From the NCBI GenBank assembly GCA_021464245.1, contig JADCRB010000040.1, forward strand, positions 970,939 through 1,034,938: DNA of 64,000 bases, read 5' to 3'. Position 1 is the stretch's first letter. Every line of letters begins with the position of its first letter. Source of the DNA: Carallia brachiata (Eukaryota; Streptophyta; Magnoliopsida; Malpighiales; Rhizophoraceae). Positions 48,472-62,335 of the stretch are shown piece by piece. Position numbers and translations under genes: made by a program. The notes under the pieces were generated by a model. The model was not told the origin of the DNA. It was given only the letters and a program-made list of their open reading frames with translations, and did not search any database.

Positions 48472-51400
48472 GACACACTAAATCTCCTTGAGATTTGTCC
48501 AGGGGGAATTGCCCTTATCCCCCCACCCCCATAAATAAGTATATATGTATGTTATATTATGCCAAATTACTCTCCCTCTCTTTTTCAATATTTTTGCCCC
48601 CTCTTCTCCAACAAACAACAAATACCAAAGAAGAGTAATTTTTCAATAGTTAAAATTCTAATTTTGAAAAATATTCTTTTTTTTCTTACTCTCTACCTTA
48701 TGATTGTTTGGATTGTGAAATTTTTGTGAGAAAGAAAGTTGTTCAAAAAAAATTGTGAAAAAGAACAATGTAAGAATTCGTTATTTGGATAGATAAAAAA
48801 AATGTGGAAAAGAAAATAACGAGAAAGTAAAATTATATGTTTAGATTGTATAAGAAAATTGTGAGAAAGAAAAGTATATGTTAAAATTATGAAATTACCC
48901 ACTGCTTTATTTAGTGGTTTGGAATAAATGCAAAAGACAAAAAAAAAAAAAAAATTCGCTTTAGTCAACATGGAGCAATCCAATTCCAAACTCGTTTGTA
49001 GCATGAGTAACCAAGAGGTTGTATTTTGGCCTCTGGGACGATGATGGTGCTATGGTTTTTGGGGTTGGAGAGAAGAGTAGCATGATAGTGACGATTGTTA
49101 TTACTATACAAAGAGGCTACGTTGTAGATAGAAATCAGTGGTGGAGGTTTAACCCAAAAAGGAAAAAAAAAAAAAGTGGTAGAGGTAATGAGGTCAAGTT
49201 ATTCTGATAATTTTGATTTCATGTCTTTTGCTTCTTCTTTTTTTTGGCCTAAAATGGGATTTAACAATGAAAAGACACAGAGCACCCAATTTCTCATGCT
49301 TTTCTAGTGTTTTGCCAAACAATAGAAAGTTCATTGGAACCTGAAATTTTCTTTCCTATTGGTTTCCAATGCTAAAACAAATAGATGGTTAATGTTTTCT
49401 TTTACTAATTTAACTATAATACGACATTCTTAATTTTTTTAGAATAAAAATTATAATGAATCAGCGTAATCACATGAAAAACAAATGATTTTATGGTTTT
49501 AGGACTATATATAGAAAAAAAATATAATTATGTAACAATGAAAAGAGCATTTAAAGGTTAACCGATATATAAACAATTGCAATATTTATTGTACAGAATA
49601 ATTAATATATTATTTAAAATTTTTATATAATTTTTTACCATTATAATTATTGTTATACTTCTATTTTGTTCGGGTCAGTGAAGAAACTTCACTCACTTAC
49701 ATATAAATTTGCCCCCTAAAAGAATTCTCTGGATCTGTCCTTAGGTTTGTTTTTTATATTTTAATCTCCTATAATTTTAATTTAGATGTTAAATTTCTTT
49801 ATGGTTTTCAATTTTAGTAATTTATCCCCTTGACAAGATTTTGTTCGACTTATTAGCAAAAATTGGCTAAAACTTCTTTGTTTTGTAATCATGTAGATTT
49901 CATTGTATCTTCACGTAAAAATTGATCATAAATATTGTCTTAAATGTCTTTATAACAATATGGACAGTGCACTAAAAATCATAAAGAATGTTAGTATGGA
50001 ATGCAACTTAAGTAAACACCGAAACTTAATTTAAGAGATATATGACATGTATTTATAATTTTGATAGAGAAAAAAGTTAACAATTACAAGAAGATGTAAG
50101 TTTTGCTAATTTCTATTAATATATTCAACATAATCTTGACCATGAGTAAATTACCAAAATTAGAAATCAAAAATTACAAGGATGTAAAATGCAAAACAAG
50201 CAAACTACAGAGGATTTAATGCATTTAACCCAAAATTTTATGAAATTCAAATGTTTGAGATTTAATCTTTTTGACTGGTCATAATTTTTTCAAAACTTTA
50301 TGAAATTTATAGTTTTTCAGTTTTAAAGAGTTTAATTTTTCTAACAAACAAAATCTTAACAAATGAATTCTTAAAAATTCAAAGGAAGTTCAAACAATCA
50401 TGACGACTCAAAAATTAGATCTTGTAATATTTGGATTTCACAAAATATTTTAGTAATGAAAAGGAGCTTTAAAATTAATAAAATTATGAGGGAAGGTCTC
50501 GATTGCCCAAATTAAAAATAATAATGGAAGGTCTCGATCGCCCAAATTAAAAATAATAGGGGTAAAACAATGTAAATTGAAACCTTAAGAAGCTAAAATG
50601 CAAAAGCCGTAAACCACAAAAGAGTTACATGCATTTAATCATGAAAGTTTCAAAATCCACGAATTTCAAGTGTTTGGCGGTGTTTGAAGGTATCATGATT
50701 CTCGAGAAACTGTTTGACAATTCCTCTTTCCAACATTTGAAATGTTACAATACTAAGTTATGCTTCACATGTTTAGCGGGATTGAGAAATATTAACATAA
50801 ATTAAGTAAAATAATGTTGAATTTGATTTTAATTAATATATTATGGCATTCGAGATATTTGTTTTACAGTCTTTGAACGTTACTTTTTAATTAAATTTTC
50901 GTTTTTATGTCCTTCTCAACTAATTAACTTTCTTTGGCAAGTTAACCAATCATTTAAGAAATTATATAAAGCCAAAACAATCAATGCATTTTTTGCCAAT
51001 AAATATGACTCATAAGGAAGCAAATCCAATGTATGTCTTGCTACAATTTCTAGTTACAAATTGGAATTCGAATACCATACAGTACATCAACTTGTATTAA
51101 GGCACTCTTATTTTTGTTAGAAACCGACACAAATCGCCACCACCTTACATGAAAATTCCTTGGCTAAATCTTTCCTCATAAAAGGAAACCAACATTCTAA
51201 TAATTGATATACTTTTTTATCAATTTGAGAAATAGAATGCAAAATTAGCAAACACCAGTCCATATAGTCAAGAAAGGTAAGCCAAGGACACTCCATTTAC
51301 TGGAATACGGAACCTTTTTATGTACCTTATTCTTCAATCTCTTATGTACCAAGCAAAGCATTGAGAGGGGTAAATCAACTGAAAAAGAATGAATCAACTC

Positions 51401-52027
51401 CAGCTTTTTAATAACAATCTAAAATTGAACATATTTTTACAGCTAAGTGTACACCAGTCCATATACTTAACCTATGAATTAAGGCAGTTACCACAACAGT
51501 TCGAGAGCCTTCATCCCATACTTATATAGAGTGCCTAGTATCTATTGCATTTTTTTTTTTTTTAACGAAAGAAATAAATTAAGAGAAAAATGCGTTGGAA
51601 TGAAGTGGAAATAATTTATTAAAAAAACCATTTTAAAGGTGTGGGAAGTGATAGAGAGATTTCATGGTTGCATATGAGATTAGAAGCCAAAATTTGTGGT
51701 GTAAAGATCAAGGGGTTACCTTTTTACAATTAGATCAAATTGGAAGGGTAAAAATAGAGTCCAAAGAACCTGTGTTTTTAAGTTACAATTAAAAATATTT
51801 TTATTTCAAGTAAAATAGGTGAAAGAATTCAGTTAGAAAATAACTTATCATTGTGCTTGTTAAAAAAGGCAACTTATTATTAACTTGAAAGAAATGTGAA
51901 AGAGAAAAGTGAGAATACGTGCTTGAGACGGAGAGGGGCAGGGAGGAAAAAGATGAAGATGGGGAACGCAGATTCAAGGAGAGAGGAAAAAAATTAAATG
52001 AGAGGAAGGCTACAGAGGATACAAATT
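48472..52027. other. AT-rich intergenic DNA
   Basis: No gene recognised. Bases 48690-48900 repeat TTGTGAGAAAGAAA-like units, suggesting an old inverted or tandem element. A 35-bp tandem doubling lies at 50491-50560. Confidence 0.4.
50491..50560. repeat. 35-bp tandem duplication
   Basis: Two adjacent copies start GGAAGGTCTCGAT(T/C)GCCC and continue AAATTAAAAATAATA; they differ in only a few bases. Confidence 0.9.
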
Positions 52028-52264
52028 TTAGAAGAAACATACCCAAACCCAATCAGTAACAATGAGAGTGTGAATTGTGGTTCCAAAAATGGAGATGGCA
52101 TCACCATCAGCCTTTGCCCTCCATCCATGGTCACTTGGTGAGCTCCCCACTGTAGCATTGCCTGTCAGCTTGCAAATCATGAATGTGGTCATCACCACAT
52201 TGGCAACAAAACTGAATAAGCGAATAGTGATGTACTCTCCATTAATGGTATTGAATTTACTCAT
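52028..52264 (-). CDS. Unrecognised short open frame with hydrophobic segment
   Basis: The 78-codon minus-strand frame begins [20 protein letters not shown] and contains a likely membrane segment ([20 protein letters not shown]) followed by a polar stretch. The composition around it (about 52020-52270) is less AT-rich than its surroundings and a plausible 5' leader lies to the right, so it could be the first exon of a small membrane protein gene or a gene fragment. I cannot name the family. It may equally be chance. Confidence 0.3.
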   Translation of the reverse strand: MSKFNTINGEYITIRLFSFVANVVMTTFMICKLTGNATVGSSPSDHGWRAKADGDAISIFGTTIHTLIVTDWVWVCFF

Positions 52265-53320
52265 GGTAACATTCTACTTGAATTGAATCACCATGTTCCC
52301 TTTAAACACAATATAGAGTGGCACCTCTTCTAAAAGACATGACATTAATCCACAATTAAAGAATAATAAAATATTTTTAGTGGAATGTTTGTTTAAAAGG
52401 AGAGTAAGCAAAAATCACATCTAATAATCTTAAAAAGGAAATCAATGGTAATAACAACCTTCGATTAAATCACAACTATCAAAAATGAAAAAAAAAAAGA
52501 AGGCAGAATATAAGTGATTATGGAATATAAATTTCAAGGATACATGGATACGTGTATTTAATTGAAGTGTACGTACTAGATACACGTTAGACACGGCACA
52601 AACATATGTCTGACATGCCAAAAACGTGTCCGTAAAAAAAAAATAAAAGGACACTGTTTAAAAAATAATAATAATAAAAAAATAATGATGACGATGGATA
52701 TGGCCATCCTCTTTAATTTTTTTTTATTTATTTAATAAATTTCAAAAGAAAGGTGCAGAAGGGGGGGATTTTTTTTTTCGAATTGTACTCTTTTTTCTTT
52801 TTAGATTGTATATTTTCTAGTATTAACACTTATTTAGTATATATTATAAGATCTCAAATATATCCAATATATATATATATACATATATTATAACATTTAT
52901 GTTAACAACGATAATTAAATTTAATCTAGAATTTATGTTATAATTTATATTATATTTTGAATATTAATATTTACTTAGATTTATATACGTATATAAATGC
53001 AAGTGTGTGTAGATATTCTGTGTCCCTGTCCTAATTTTTTTAAAATTAATGTGTCACTGTATTCGTATCGTGTTCATGTCCGTGCAACCTAGATCAATTT
53101 TTTATTGAATATGTATATAATCATCATAATTCACATTTAATTGTAAAATTAATCAAAATAAATGATAAAGTATCTTTTTTGAGGAATACATTAAATAGGT
53201 TGCTTGGGTTAAACGGAAACTTTATACTATTGTTGTATAGATTATACTGTTTAATGTTTCGAAATCTCAAAGTATTTCAAATATCGTTTATCATTGAAGA
53301 TTCACAATATCACACACACA

Positions 53321-53358
<38 letters not shown>

Positions 53359-56300
53359 TTATTTATTTATTTTGAAAACCAACATTGACACAAACAAGCC
53401 GATAAAAACTACATGGCTCTTCTCACCTTCTTAGCAATCATTTTAAGATTTTATGCTACGTTTTAATGAAAATATTTTGAAATTTAATATCCAGTGCAAG
53501 AGAATTGATTGTTTTAATCATTAGTTTATGGTAGATGAAAAGAATTTAATTAGTATAATAGTAATAAGTATGTAATGCTCTTTTAGTTAACTACATTAAG
53601 AAATATAAATATTGATATGTAAAAATGATGTCGCTATAGAATTCTTCCCACTTACGGAAAAAAAAAATTCAAGGGTTTTTTTTTATTTTTATGTCAGATA
53701 TGTAATATCACTTTTTTAAAAATATATTAAAAGGAAATTTACATGCTGCACTCTCTATTTTAAAAGCAGTAACGAGCCGCACCCTCAATTTTAAAGTGTG
53801 GCATCCCACACCCCAATATTTAATTTCGGTAACAAATTATACTCTCTGACAAGACTTATTAGAAAAGTTTGAAATGATTGCAAAAATATCATTATAAATA
53901 ATATAATCAAACTAAATTGCCCTCAATTTTTACAAAGTGAAAAAAACGTTAAAAAAGAAATATAGGTGAAAGTTAAAATAGTGAATGATAGTATACCCTC
54001 AATGGTTTATGAGAGATATTTAGAAGGAATCTCTTTGATCATTCAAAATTTAAAAGTTTCTCATTTAACCTCATTTAACGCCGAGCTAAACCCCGCTAAA
54101 TAGTGCCTCAGCCATCCTTAGCAGCCATTAAAATAGCATAACAAAAAATTGGCAACATAACACAAATTATAAAATCAAAAGAAAATGTCTGCATTAAGTG
54201 TTAATCACAATGGATTGAAGAACTTACAAGGAGCATAAAGCAGTTAATTGTCATACTAATACATACTAATAATTACACTATTACCTAAGAAATAAAGAAA
54301 AAATTTCTAAAATGCATGCATGGTCTCATTTAAGATGCATCAAAATAAAGCATCCTAAGCAACTAATTTCCTTTTTTAACATTTTTTTAAACTTTGTACA
54401 TATTGGGGGACAATTTAATCCGATTATGTTAATTATAATGACATTTTAAAAATTATTTCATACTTTTTTAATGGAGTTTTGATAGAGAGTGTAATTTATT
54501 ATCAAAATTATATATTAAGGTGTGAAATATTATATTTTGAAAACTGAGCACACAGTTTATTACTGTCCTTAATAGAATGAGTAAAAGATATAAATTTCCC
54601 TACGCTAAAATTATTGTAGCACCAAAATAAGTGAGTTAAAGAGGTCAATAGCAGTGGCTCCGCCGTGGACAAAGCTCTCGGGGGCCACCGCGACAAAGTC
54701 TCCATGTCCATGAGTTTTTCTTTTCCTTTTTGTTGTTTTTATTTGTAATTGTAGCAACCAATCCTCCAAGAGACGGTCCCACACAATTCACGAGTGGGGT
54801 TCCTGCATGGCTTACAAGTGGGCCCACCTGAATCTCTCCGGCTTCTCTCACAGCCCCACGGATATTATTTGCGAACCTTGTAAAAAAGGCGGAACCTAAA
54901 TCACTGGAAAAGGAGCAAAATTTTAAAAAATATAATTATATTAATATATATATAAATATATAATAATTATTAAATATTATTAAATAAATTATGTATTTAT
55001 TATTTATTTATTTTCGTTAATAATGAACTCTGAAATGGTGCTAAAAAGAATAAATCACGTGAAGAACCCAGGACACGAGCACACAGAATGACAGACTGAA
55101 AGAGATACCGACAAGTCGTTGGTCCAAGAGTGACAAGCCAAATGGCCCAAAGCCACTCGAGATAATCTAATCATTTCCCTTTAGAAAACTTTTGCCCAAA
55201 ACAGGACTGTGTCGCTAAGACTGCTGTCAGCTCACACACACAAACGCTCTTGACCATTCTTCAGCAATTAGTGGCCAACTTGTAAATATGTTCACCAATT
55301 AGTGGCAAACTGCCAGTACAGTACGTGGTTTTTTCCTCCACAGTAACAGTATTAGCTTATTTCACCTAATTATAACTCTAATTTAATGATGAGCAAAATA
55401 ATTTAGTTCTTTTTTTACCAGTAACCTTAACGAAAAAAAATTTTTAAAAATAATTTCGTTGAATAAAATTTATGGGTATCAGTCAAATCCTCTCGTTAGC
55501 TTGTAGAAATACCTTTTTGCCCTTATTGTATTGAAAGCATGGTGAGAGTGGGACTATGGAGGATGAGCCTGGAGCGCCCACAAGGGCCTGACTTTTTGAC
55601 TGCATGTAAAAGCACAAGCACAGCCGTTACATTTCTTTCTTGTATTCCCCGATGACCAAAATGCCCTCCAGTAATTAACCGTGGTTAATTTCTTATCATT
55701 ATTGCAGTCTGCCGTGCTTGTTCTTCTTGATAAACAAACATATGATAAATCATATTGAATTATCGAATCAATTTGCAAATTATGAGAATTTTGGTTTTAT
55801 TTTGATCTGTGTGGGATTTTTTTTTTTTTTTTAGTATATGGGACATGGAAAAATAAACAAGATGGGTGCACTACAGACTGATTGGGATGTTGCATGCAAT
55901 TGGTAGGCAGGGGACCCCGCTTTTGGGGGAAATTATTAAAACTTTGCTTGAGGCAATGGAAAAGCAATTTTTGTAATTGATTTTCTCATCATTGTACTGC
56001 CCTTTTAATTTATGGGCAAGCAACAATTTTTTCTTCAAGCCTGAAAATATAGAATTGGGATGAGATTTTGTGAGAAATGGGTAAGGGACACACAAAAAAA
56101 AAAAAAAGAGGAGGACTTATGGTTAGATGTTTCAAATTAAATAAATAGAAAGAGATTAGTTGCCAAAATTGATTCTTTGGCTTAGCAAAATACGGCTAAA
56201 TGTTGGCTCTCCTTTCATAATGATTAAAGCTGAATATTCATTAAACTACTTCATTTGCCCAAACTAACTATTTCAATCTAATTCAAATCGAAATAATTGC

Positions 56301-57095
56301 CTAAACGGTTGACATTAAATTGAACGTAGACGACATTTTTTAAGAAATCATGCAGATTGACAGTTTAATTGTGGATTTTTATGAGTTCATATCCTTTACA
56401 ATGAAAAAGTTAGATAATAATTTTAGCAAAAATTTTTTTTCCCATTAGCAAGATCTCAATCTTAAACCAACCAATTTAAATCGAAATTGCAAATGACAAT
56501 TATGACAATTTAATTGTTTTTTCTTCTATAGTTTCAAAATCATTCGAACAGTAATTTATGATCTTATATTCAAAGAAAATCAATTTAAATCCATCTTAAT
56601 GTCAATTCTTCACCAAAGAATAAGTTTGAAATTCCCAAAATTTCATCTCGCGTAGTAGATCTAATACTCAACAAACCAATTTCATGATCTTATAATTAGT
56701 TAATTTGTCACAATCACCAAGTTAACTCCACAATTATACACATGATTCCAAGGAGCATCGGCTAAGGGGTATGGACCTTACAATACAATCAACCAAGTAC
56801 ATTAAACAAGGCACCAAGAAAGAGAGACTTCCACAAACAAAAGCCATGTAAGAAATTAAGGCTCATTGGGTGGTACAAAACAAAAATAATAAAAGATCAT
56901 CAATCTTAATCAAATCCATTTTGGCCCCAGTAACCAACAACCGAGGACAAATTAGTAAAATGACACAATTCAATCCTCCTTTTTAAAGTTTAAACAGTCT
57001 TTCTGCTTTTCCACCACAAAAACTATACCTTAAACCCCTCCCCTTTCTCTGTCCTACCCTTTTATTATTTTTCTCTCTACCTGGGCAAGCCAACC
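52265..57095. other. AT-rich intergenic DNA
   Basis: No gene recognised. It contains (CA)n, (TA)n and (TTTA)n tracts at 53311-53371. The last 300 bp are the probable promoter of the DUF538 gene, pyrimidine-rich just before the ATG. Confidence 0.4.
53311..53371. repeat. Compound microsatellite (CA)n(TA)n(TTTA)n
   Basis: Three different simple motifs adjoin within 61 bp. This accounts for the odd YIYIYIYI peptide in the overlapping short open frame. Confidence 0.92.
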
Positions 57096-58186
57096 ATGGC
57101 CATCTTTAACACCAAATCAACAGTCTTTTTGAGCACACTAAGTCTTTTCTTGTTACTCTTTCTTTCTCCAAAACCCTCTCTCTCCTCTGCAATTCATGAA
57201 CTCCTCATCTCAAGAGGGTTGCCAGCTGGTCTCCTTCCAAAGGAAGTGAAGAACTACACCCTCTCTGAAGATGAACAGCTAGAGGTTTTTCTGGATGGGC
57301 CATGCTTGACCAAGTATGAGAACAGGGTCTACTTTGACAGTGTAGTGAGGGCTAATCTCACCTATGGTGGCCTCATAGGAGTTGTTGGATTGTCACAGGA
57401 AGAGCTCTTCCTTTGGCTGCCAGTGAAAGGTATCATTGTCAATGACCCAAGATCAGGCCTTATATTGTTTGACATTGGGGTTGCTCACAAGCAACTTTCT
57501 TTGTCTCTCTTTGAAGTTCCTCCTGATTGCAAGCCTCAAGGTACATCTATGTTTCCTAAACCCCACATATGATGATCACCTTAATTTTGTTAATAACCTT
57601 GAAGATTGGTCTTTTCCTGTATGTTGGGATTTTTTTTTTCTTTTTTTGGGGGGGTAATTTGGTAAGTTGGAATATAGTTAATTTAGGAGTTTAATTATGA
57701 GAACATGGTGGGTTTCTGTTATGAGTTTTTAGTGTAAGAAGCAGCTTTGGGTTTTTAATGTCTGTCATCATGTGTAGACAGTGTAACTTCTCAGTTTACA
57801 TTCATTGGTTGCTCCAGAAACTGATTACAACAGAGTGGACAGAGTCTGTTTCCTTTTTCTTTTTCTTTGTTTGCTTCCTTATTTTGTATGTTTGTTCTCT
57901 TAACATATTTTCCCGTTTCCTGAAATACCCATAACCCCCCTCGCGAAACTATAAACTTTCCCGTGAATGACACGTTTTTTCTCTTAATTTCGGCCTTTTT
58001 TTTTGTCATCATCTTGTTCTTGTCAGATAGAGAAAGAGAACTCCATAAATTATTTTTGGAGGGTTTTTTCTTTAAAACCCAAAAAAAAAAAAAAAAAAAA
58101 ACCCCCCGGAGTCTAATTATGTGATTTCTGCAGGTGCGTTGAGGAGCAATGTTGTAACAGAGAAAGGATTTGAGGGCGTGAGATAG
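57096..58186 (+). CDS. DUF538 family protein (SVB-like), two exons
   Basis: Exon 1 is 57096-57540 and exon 2 is 58134-58186, joined over a 593-bp GT-AG intron (CTCAAG/GTACAT and TTTCTGCAG/GTGCG); the join keeps the frame and gives 165 residues ending EKGFEGVR. Residues 1-31 form a signal peptide (hydrophobic FLSTLSLFLLLFLSP core). The DUF538 domain covers about residues 35-155: HELLISRGLPAGLLPKEV, FLDGPCLTKYENRVYFDS, then ELFLWLPVKGI and the C-terminal cysteine in PPDCKPQG. The family is plant-specific and secreted or endomembrane; some members affect trichome and growth traits, but the biochemical role is unknown. The frame is intact and the gene looks functional. Without the intron the protein would end after a few extra residues (CKPQGTSMFPKPHI), a possible retained-intron form. 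Confidence 0.9.
58079..58107. repeat. Poly-A/poly-C tract in the DUF538 intron
   Basis: A run of about 22 A followed by CCCCCC, 25-55 bp before the exon 2 acceptor. Confidence 0.85.
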
Positions 58187-60392
58187 AAGATGCCACCTTT
58201 TGTTTCATCTCTTGTCTTTCTCTGGGAACAAAAGAAAGAAGTGTCATGTAGTCATCTTTAGTTATATATATATATATTATATATATATATAGCTGTTTTT
58301 TTTTTTCTTTTTTGAATTTGTAGTGTGTAGTGGAACGTAGGGGTGTTTGTTACTAGACTGGAGGAGGGTTTTTGGGTTTGGTAGGATCTGGTTGAGACGT
58401 GCGCCATTCCTGGAATCCGATGTCTTAATCAAATTTTAGAAGTTGTAATTCTCTATATCGCCTGGTCATTCCCTTTTGTTTTTATACCCTTTTAAATTGA
58501 AAATGATAATGAGATAAGAACAAAGCCAAGGATAAAAGATGGTTCATATCTCCTTATCCTCATAATAATTTACTCAAAATATTATTATTTTTTAAATTCT
58601 TTATTTGTTTTGATACGAGTAGGCCCGCAGAGGAGCCAAAAGCCGCCCTTCACGGGTGCGATTGTGTACTGTGGTGTTGTCCAGACAATATTTCCTAATG
58701 GCTTCTGTTTCGGCCTTTTGGGGCAAGTTCTTGAATTTATTAATCCGTGGAATACCGAATAGATTCGTGGGCTGAGAAATTCCCTTAGAAAACAGTTAGA
58801 GTGAGCTGATTGGGAAGACTTATAATTTATAAGTTATAAAATAAAAAATTATTTTTTTAAAAAATTTAATTTTTTTAAATACACAAAAATTTAAAAATAA
58901 TTATTTAAATATATAAAGTCAGACGTATCAATAGTTTTGCTCTAATTACGTTTTTCTGCACAGTGCTCACTTAATCAAAGCAATACCCATTACTCAGGGA
59001 GCTTTTATTTTACGCGGGAATTGTGGGCCATCCTCACGTGGGGTCACCTCGTGGGTTGTGCAACGTAGGACGCACCATCGTTAGTTGGGCCCCATTGTCC
59101 GCTCACCCGGTGAATTTTTACTTTGGTAAATAATTTTAAATAAGTAGTAATAATTAATAGTTTAATTTTATTTAATAATATATAATAATTTATTATTTAT
59201 AAATTTAATTATATAATAATTTATATTAGTCTATTTTTATTTTTAAAATTATCCAAATATAAAGATCAAATATTTATATATATATATATATTATATAATT
59301 TATGCAGGCACAGACAAAAGTCTGCTACAATTTCTTCAAAGATCATACTCATGTGAAAATTGATTCATTTACTTAGCATAATCTATAACTTATAAGTTAA
59401 TCCAACGTGAAATTGCTTGACTAGGTTTAGCATTTGAATTTTGAAGATTCAATTGGTCCTGAATGTCATAACTAGCACGCATGCAAAAAAGTTTTTTTTT
59501 TTTACACAAATTTTACAAATAATATTTAATGCTCTGCAATTATTTTTGTTAATCATTAGTCGTGTCACAAAATCAAGTGGCTTAAACTTTATAATTAACC
59601 ATAATTAGAACTAGCATATTAGAGAACATAAGGGCACCTGATTATAAATTTCCAAAAATTAGCCAAGCAATTTGAGTATATAATAATGGAGACGGAAATT
59701 CCGTATATCAAATCTTCACTGTTGTTTTGTTTAGTTGCTTTGTGCCTTTAGCAACCGGGAATCTGGTTTTGGCTGGTTGCATGTTTTGTGCTTTCATGTT
59801 TATTGGCTTGTAGGATGGCACTTTCTCTTGGATTTTTATATTCAATTGTAGCTATGACAAATTTTTATACGAGAAAACGAAAAAACTAATCATGATTATT
59901 CAATTTTTATATTAATCTAAGTTTTGATCTCACCCAACAACTTGAAATTTCGGATTAATTGGTTTTCTGACATATCATGTCGTCCTCGCACACTTTAAGC
60001 TCAAATGAGCTTATTGCAATAACTTAAGTTTTTAATTTGACCTCGTCCAAGGGTAAACCAAGTTTTTGTAACTTCTATTTTGGTAGGCACCAGTTATTTA
60101 TTCTATATTATACGCACAAGCACACATCTACTATAATTTCTTTAAAAAAGAATAGAGCAAGATTACGTGACAATTAATATAAGACTTGCTGAAATTCAGC
60201 CTAGTGTAAAGGCTTTAATTCATTGTCCATTGTCTATGAGCTTGTCGCCTATGAAAATTAACTTCACTTCCTTATATCGGCATTTCCTACTTTGTGCAAC
60301 TGCAGCCATCATTATATTCATTTGCTCAAAAAATTAATTTAAAAAAAAAAACCATCACCTCATCCATTTCTTATAGGAAGCCCTTTTTTTTT

Positions 60393-60406
60393 GGGGGGGG
60401 GGGGGG
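60393..60406. repeat. Poly-G tract (14 G) after a T run
   Basis: T-run then 14 G, a second such tract besides 9769-9784. Confidence 0.9.
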
Positions 60407-60949
60407 TGGTTATGTATAACATGGTCATATGTATATGTATTAGATGTGCATTTTCCAATTTTATATAAGTTCATTTTAGCTTTTGCCCAAAACGTGTGTG
60501 TCTAGGTCAGCTATAGATGGTTCATGATCCACCAATTCTGGCTTAAAGTAATGTGTGCGTGCATGCCTGTCATTATTGTATTTCTTAGGTCTGTTATGTC
60601 CGTGTAAGTGATGAGGAGCTAAGGTAATGTGCATGGTTACTTCATTCATGATACAATATGTAGTTATTTGTTAGCATTTATCACCACTCCGTGAGGATTT
60701 TGGACCACTAATCATTCATCAAGATACTTGTTTAAACTTCTTTGTTTTTAGATGTTAAAAATATTACATAAAATTCAGAAGTTTAGTGCTTTTATTGTAA
60801 TTTGAACAATTATACTTTTTTTTATCAACCACATAATTTACTGGTAGAACTATTGAGCACTCAATTTCAATACTAGGTTTTTAACCCTCAACGAAGCAAA
60901 CCAGTTCTATACGCATTGGCATTTTGGCATGGAATTATATTTTCTAAGA

Positions 60950-61080
60950 AAACAATTAATTGTGAATTAAGTATGCAACAATTTTTTTTTGGTCCTTTGT
61001 TGCAAGAATTTGAACCCTAATCGATATGACTAAAAGTTTAATTATTCTATCACTAGACTTTGTAGTTGATGACCTTTCAT
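60950..61080 (-). mobile_element. Degenerate tRNA-derived SINE-like piece, antisense
   Basis: On the minus strand TCTAGTGATAGAA (box A-like) is followed about 35 bp later by AGGGTTCAAATTCT (box B-like). The rest is diverged; ends are unclear. Confidence 0.4.
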
Positions 61081-62084
61081 ATTCATCAAATGAACATCTG
61101 AACAAAAACAAATCAAGTATTTATCTTGCTCTAAATATTTTTAGAAATAAAAACAAAAAAAGATGGTACCACTAATATACCAAACAAGCCTTAGATGTTT
61201 ATTTATTATTACTTAATAACTTCCTCTTAGTTTTAGTATTCTGATACCCCTTCTAATAAAAAAAAATATTAATGATGAATATTATATAATCTCCATCTAT
61301 GACTTTCTTTATCCTACCTTCCCTTTATGACAGTCATGGTCAAATGTAAGGAAATAGTTGAAAACGAAGATGAAGAGCTAAAGTCATAATTAATGATCAT
61401 TATGTCAAAGAAGTCTCACAAAAGTTAAAGAGTCTTAAATCTGTTTACTTACATCAATGGTTGTGTCTTTTTGGCACCACAACACATGTTTAATTGTCTA
61501 AGCTTTTCTTTGTCTTTCATTGTATAGTTTAACCGACGATTATGGGCTAATATTCTATTTATCCATTTCTCTCCCACCCTCTACGGCTGCCATGCCTGCT
61601 GTGATATATATTTTTTTTCATGGCAATTGTCGCATACCACTCACATTTATATTGGCAAGAAACAATTACCATTCTCCAGATAATCATAGTTCAAAGTTGC
61701 AGTAGTATTTTACTGAAACAGTAGTGAAAGCTATGCTTGGCATGAATTTCCCATTAATTATGCATTAGTCTGGCTTTTTTGCAGATGTTGGTGATGATCT
61801 TGATAAAAACATAGTAACAAACTATACTGCCAACCTTGAAAAGATAAACTTTTCACTTTGCTTTCTAAAATATTTATTTTCTTATAGTAAGGTGTGATAT
61901 TTTCAAAAACATGTAATAATTATTTTGCGTTCCTCTCTTCCTTCATTCTTAAATACTGTCGGAGCTTTCTTCTCTGGTCATTGGCGGGACAATGCTCACT
62001 CACTATTAAGGACAAGAGTTCACTTGTGATACCAATGTTTGTTTGTTTGTTTGTTTTTTTTTTTTTTTTTTCCGGGTCTATTGG

Positions 62085-62335
62085 AGGGTCAAAGCCCTAT
62101 AAATATATAGGAGGTGGGGCATTTTGGGAAGATGGAGGCTCGAACCTCCATCTCTTATGCTTTGTGACCAGTCGAGTAGAAGCTAACAATCTGTGCTACC
62201 AATTTTTTTTTTTTTTTGTTTTATAAGGAATTCTATTAGACATTTGGGAATGAAGAAATGAGATTTGGTGAAATTTGAACCTCTTATCTACTGATTAAGA
62301 GACAACTCCTTCAATTAATTAAACAAATGTTCAAC
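62085..62335 (-). mobile_element. SINE-like pieces with polymerase III boxes, antisense
   Basis: On the minus strand TGGTAGCACAGATTG (near 62200) precedes GGAGGTTCGAGCCTCC (62130-62145), box A and box B in order. A second, weaker pair lies at 62285-62335 (TTAATCAGTAG then GAGGTTCAAATTTC). T-runs flank the first unit on both sides. It does not fold as a full tRNA. Confidence 0.45.

Noticed and set aside
62085..62205. Possible tRNA gene
   Set aside because: Box A and box B are present, but no acceptor or anticodon stem can be formed; better seen as a SINE relic.
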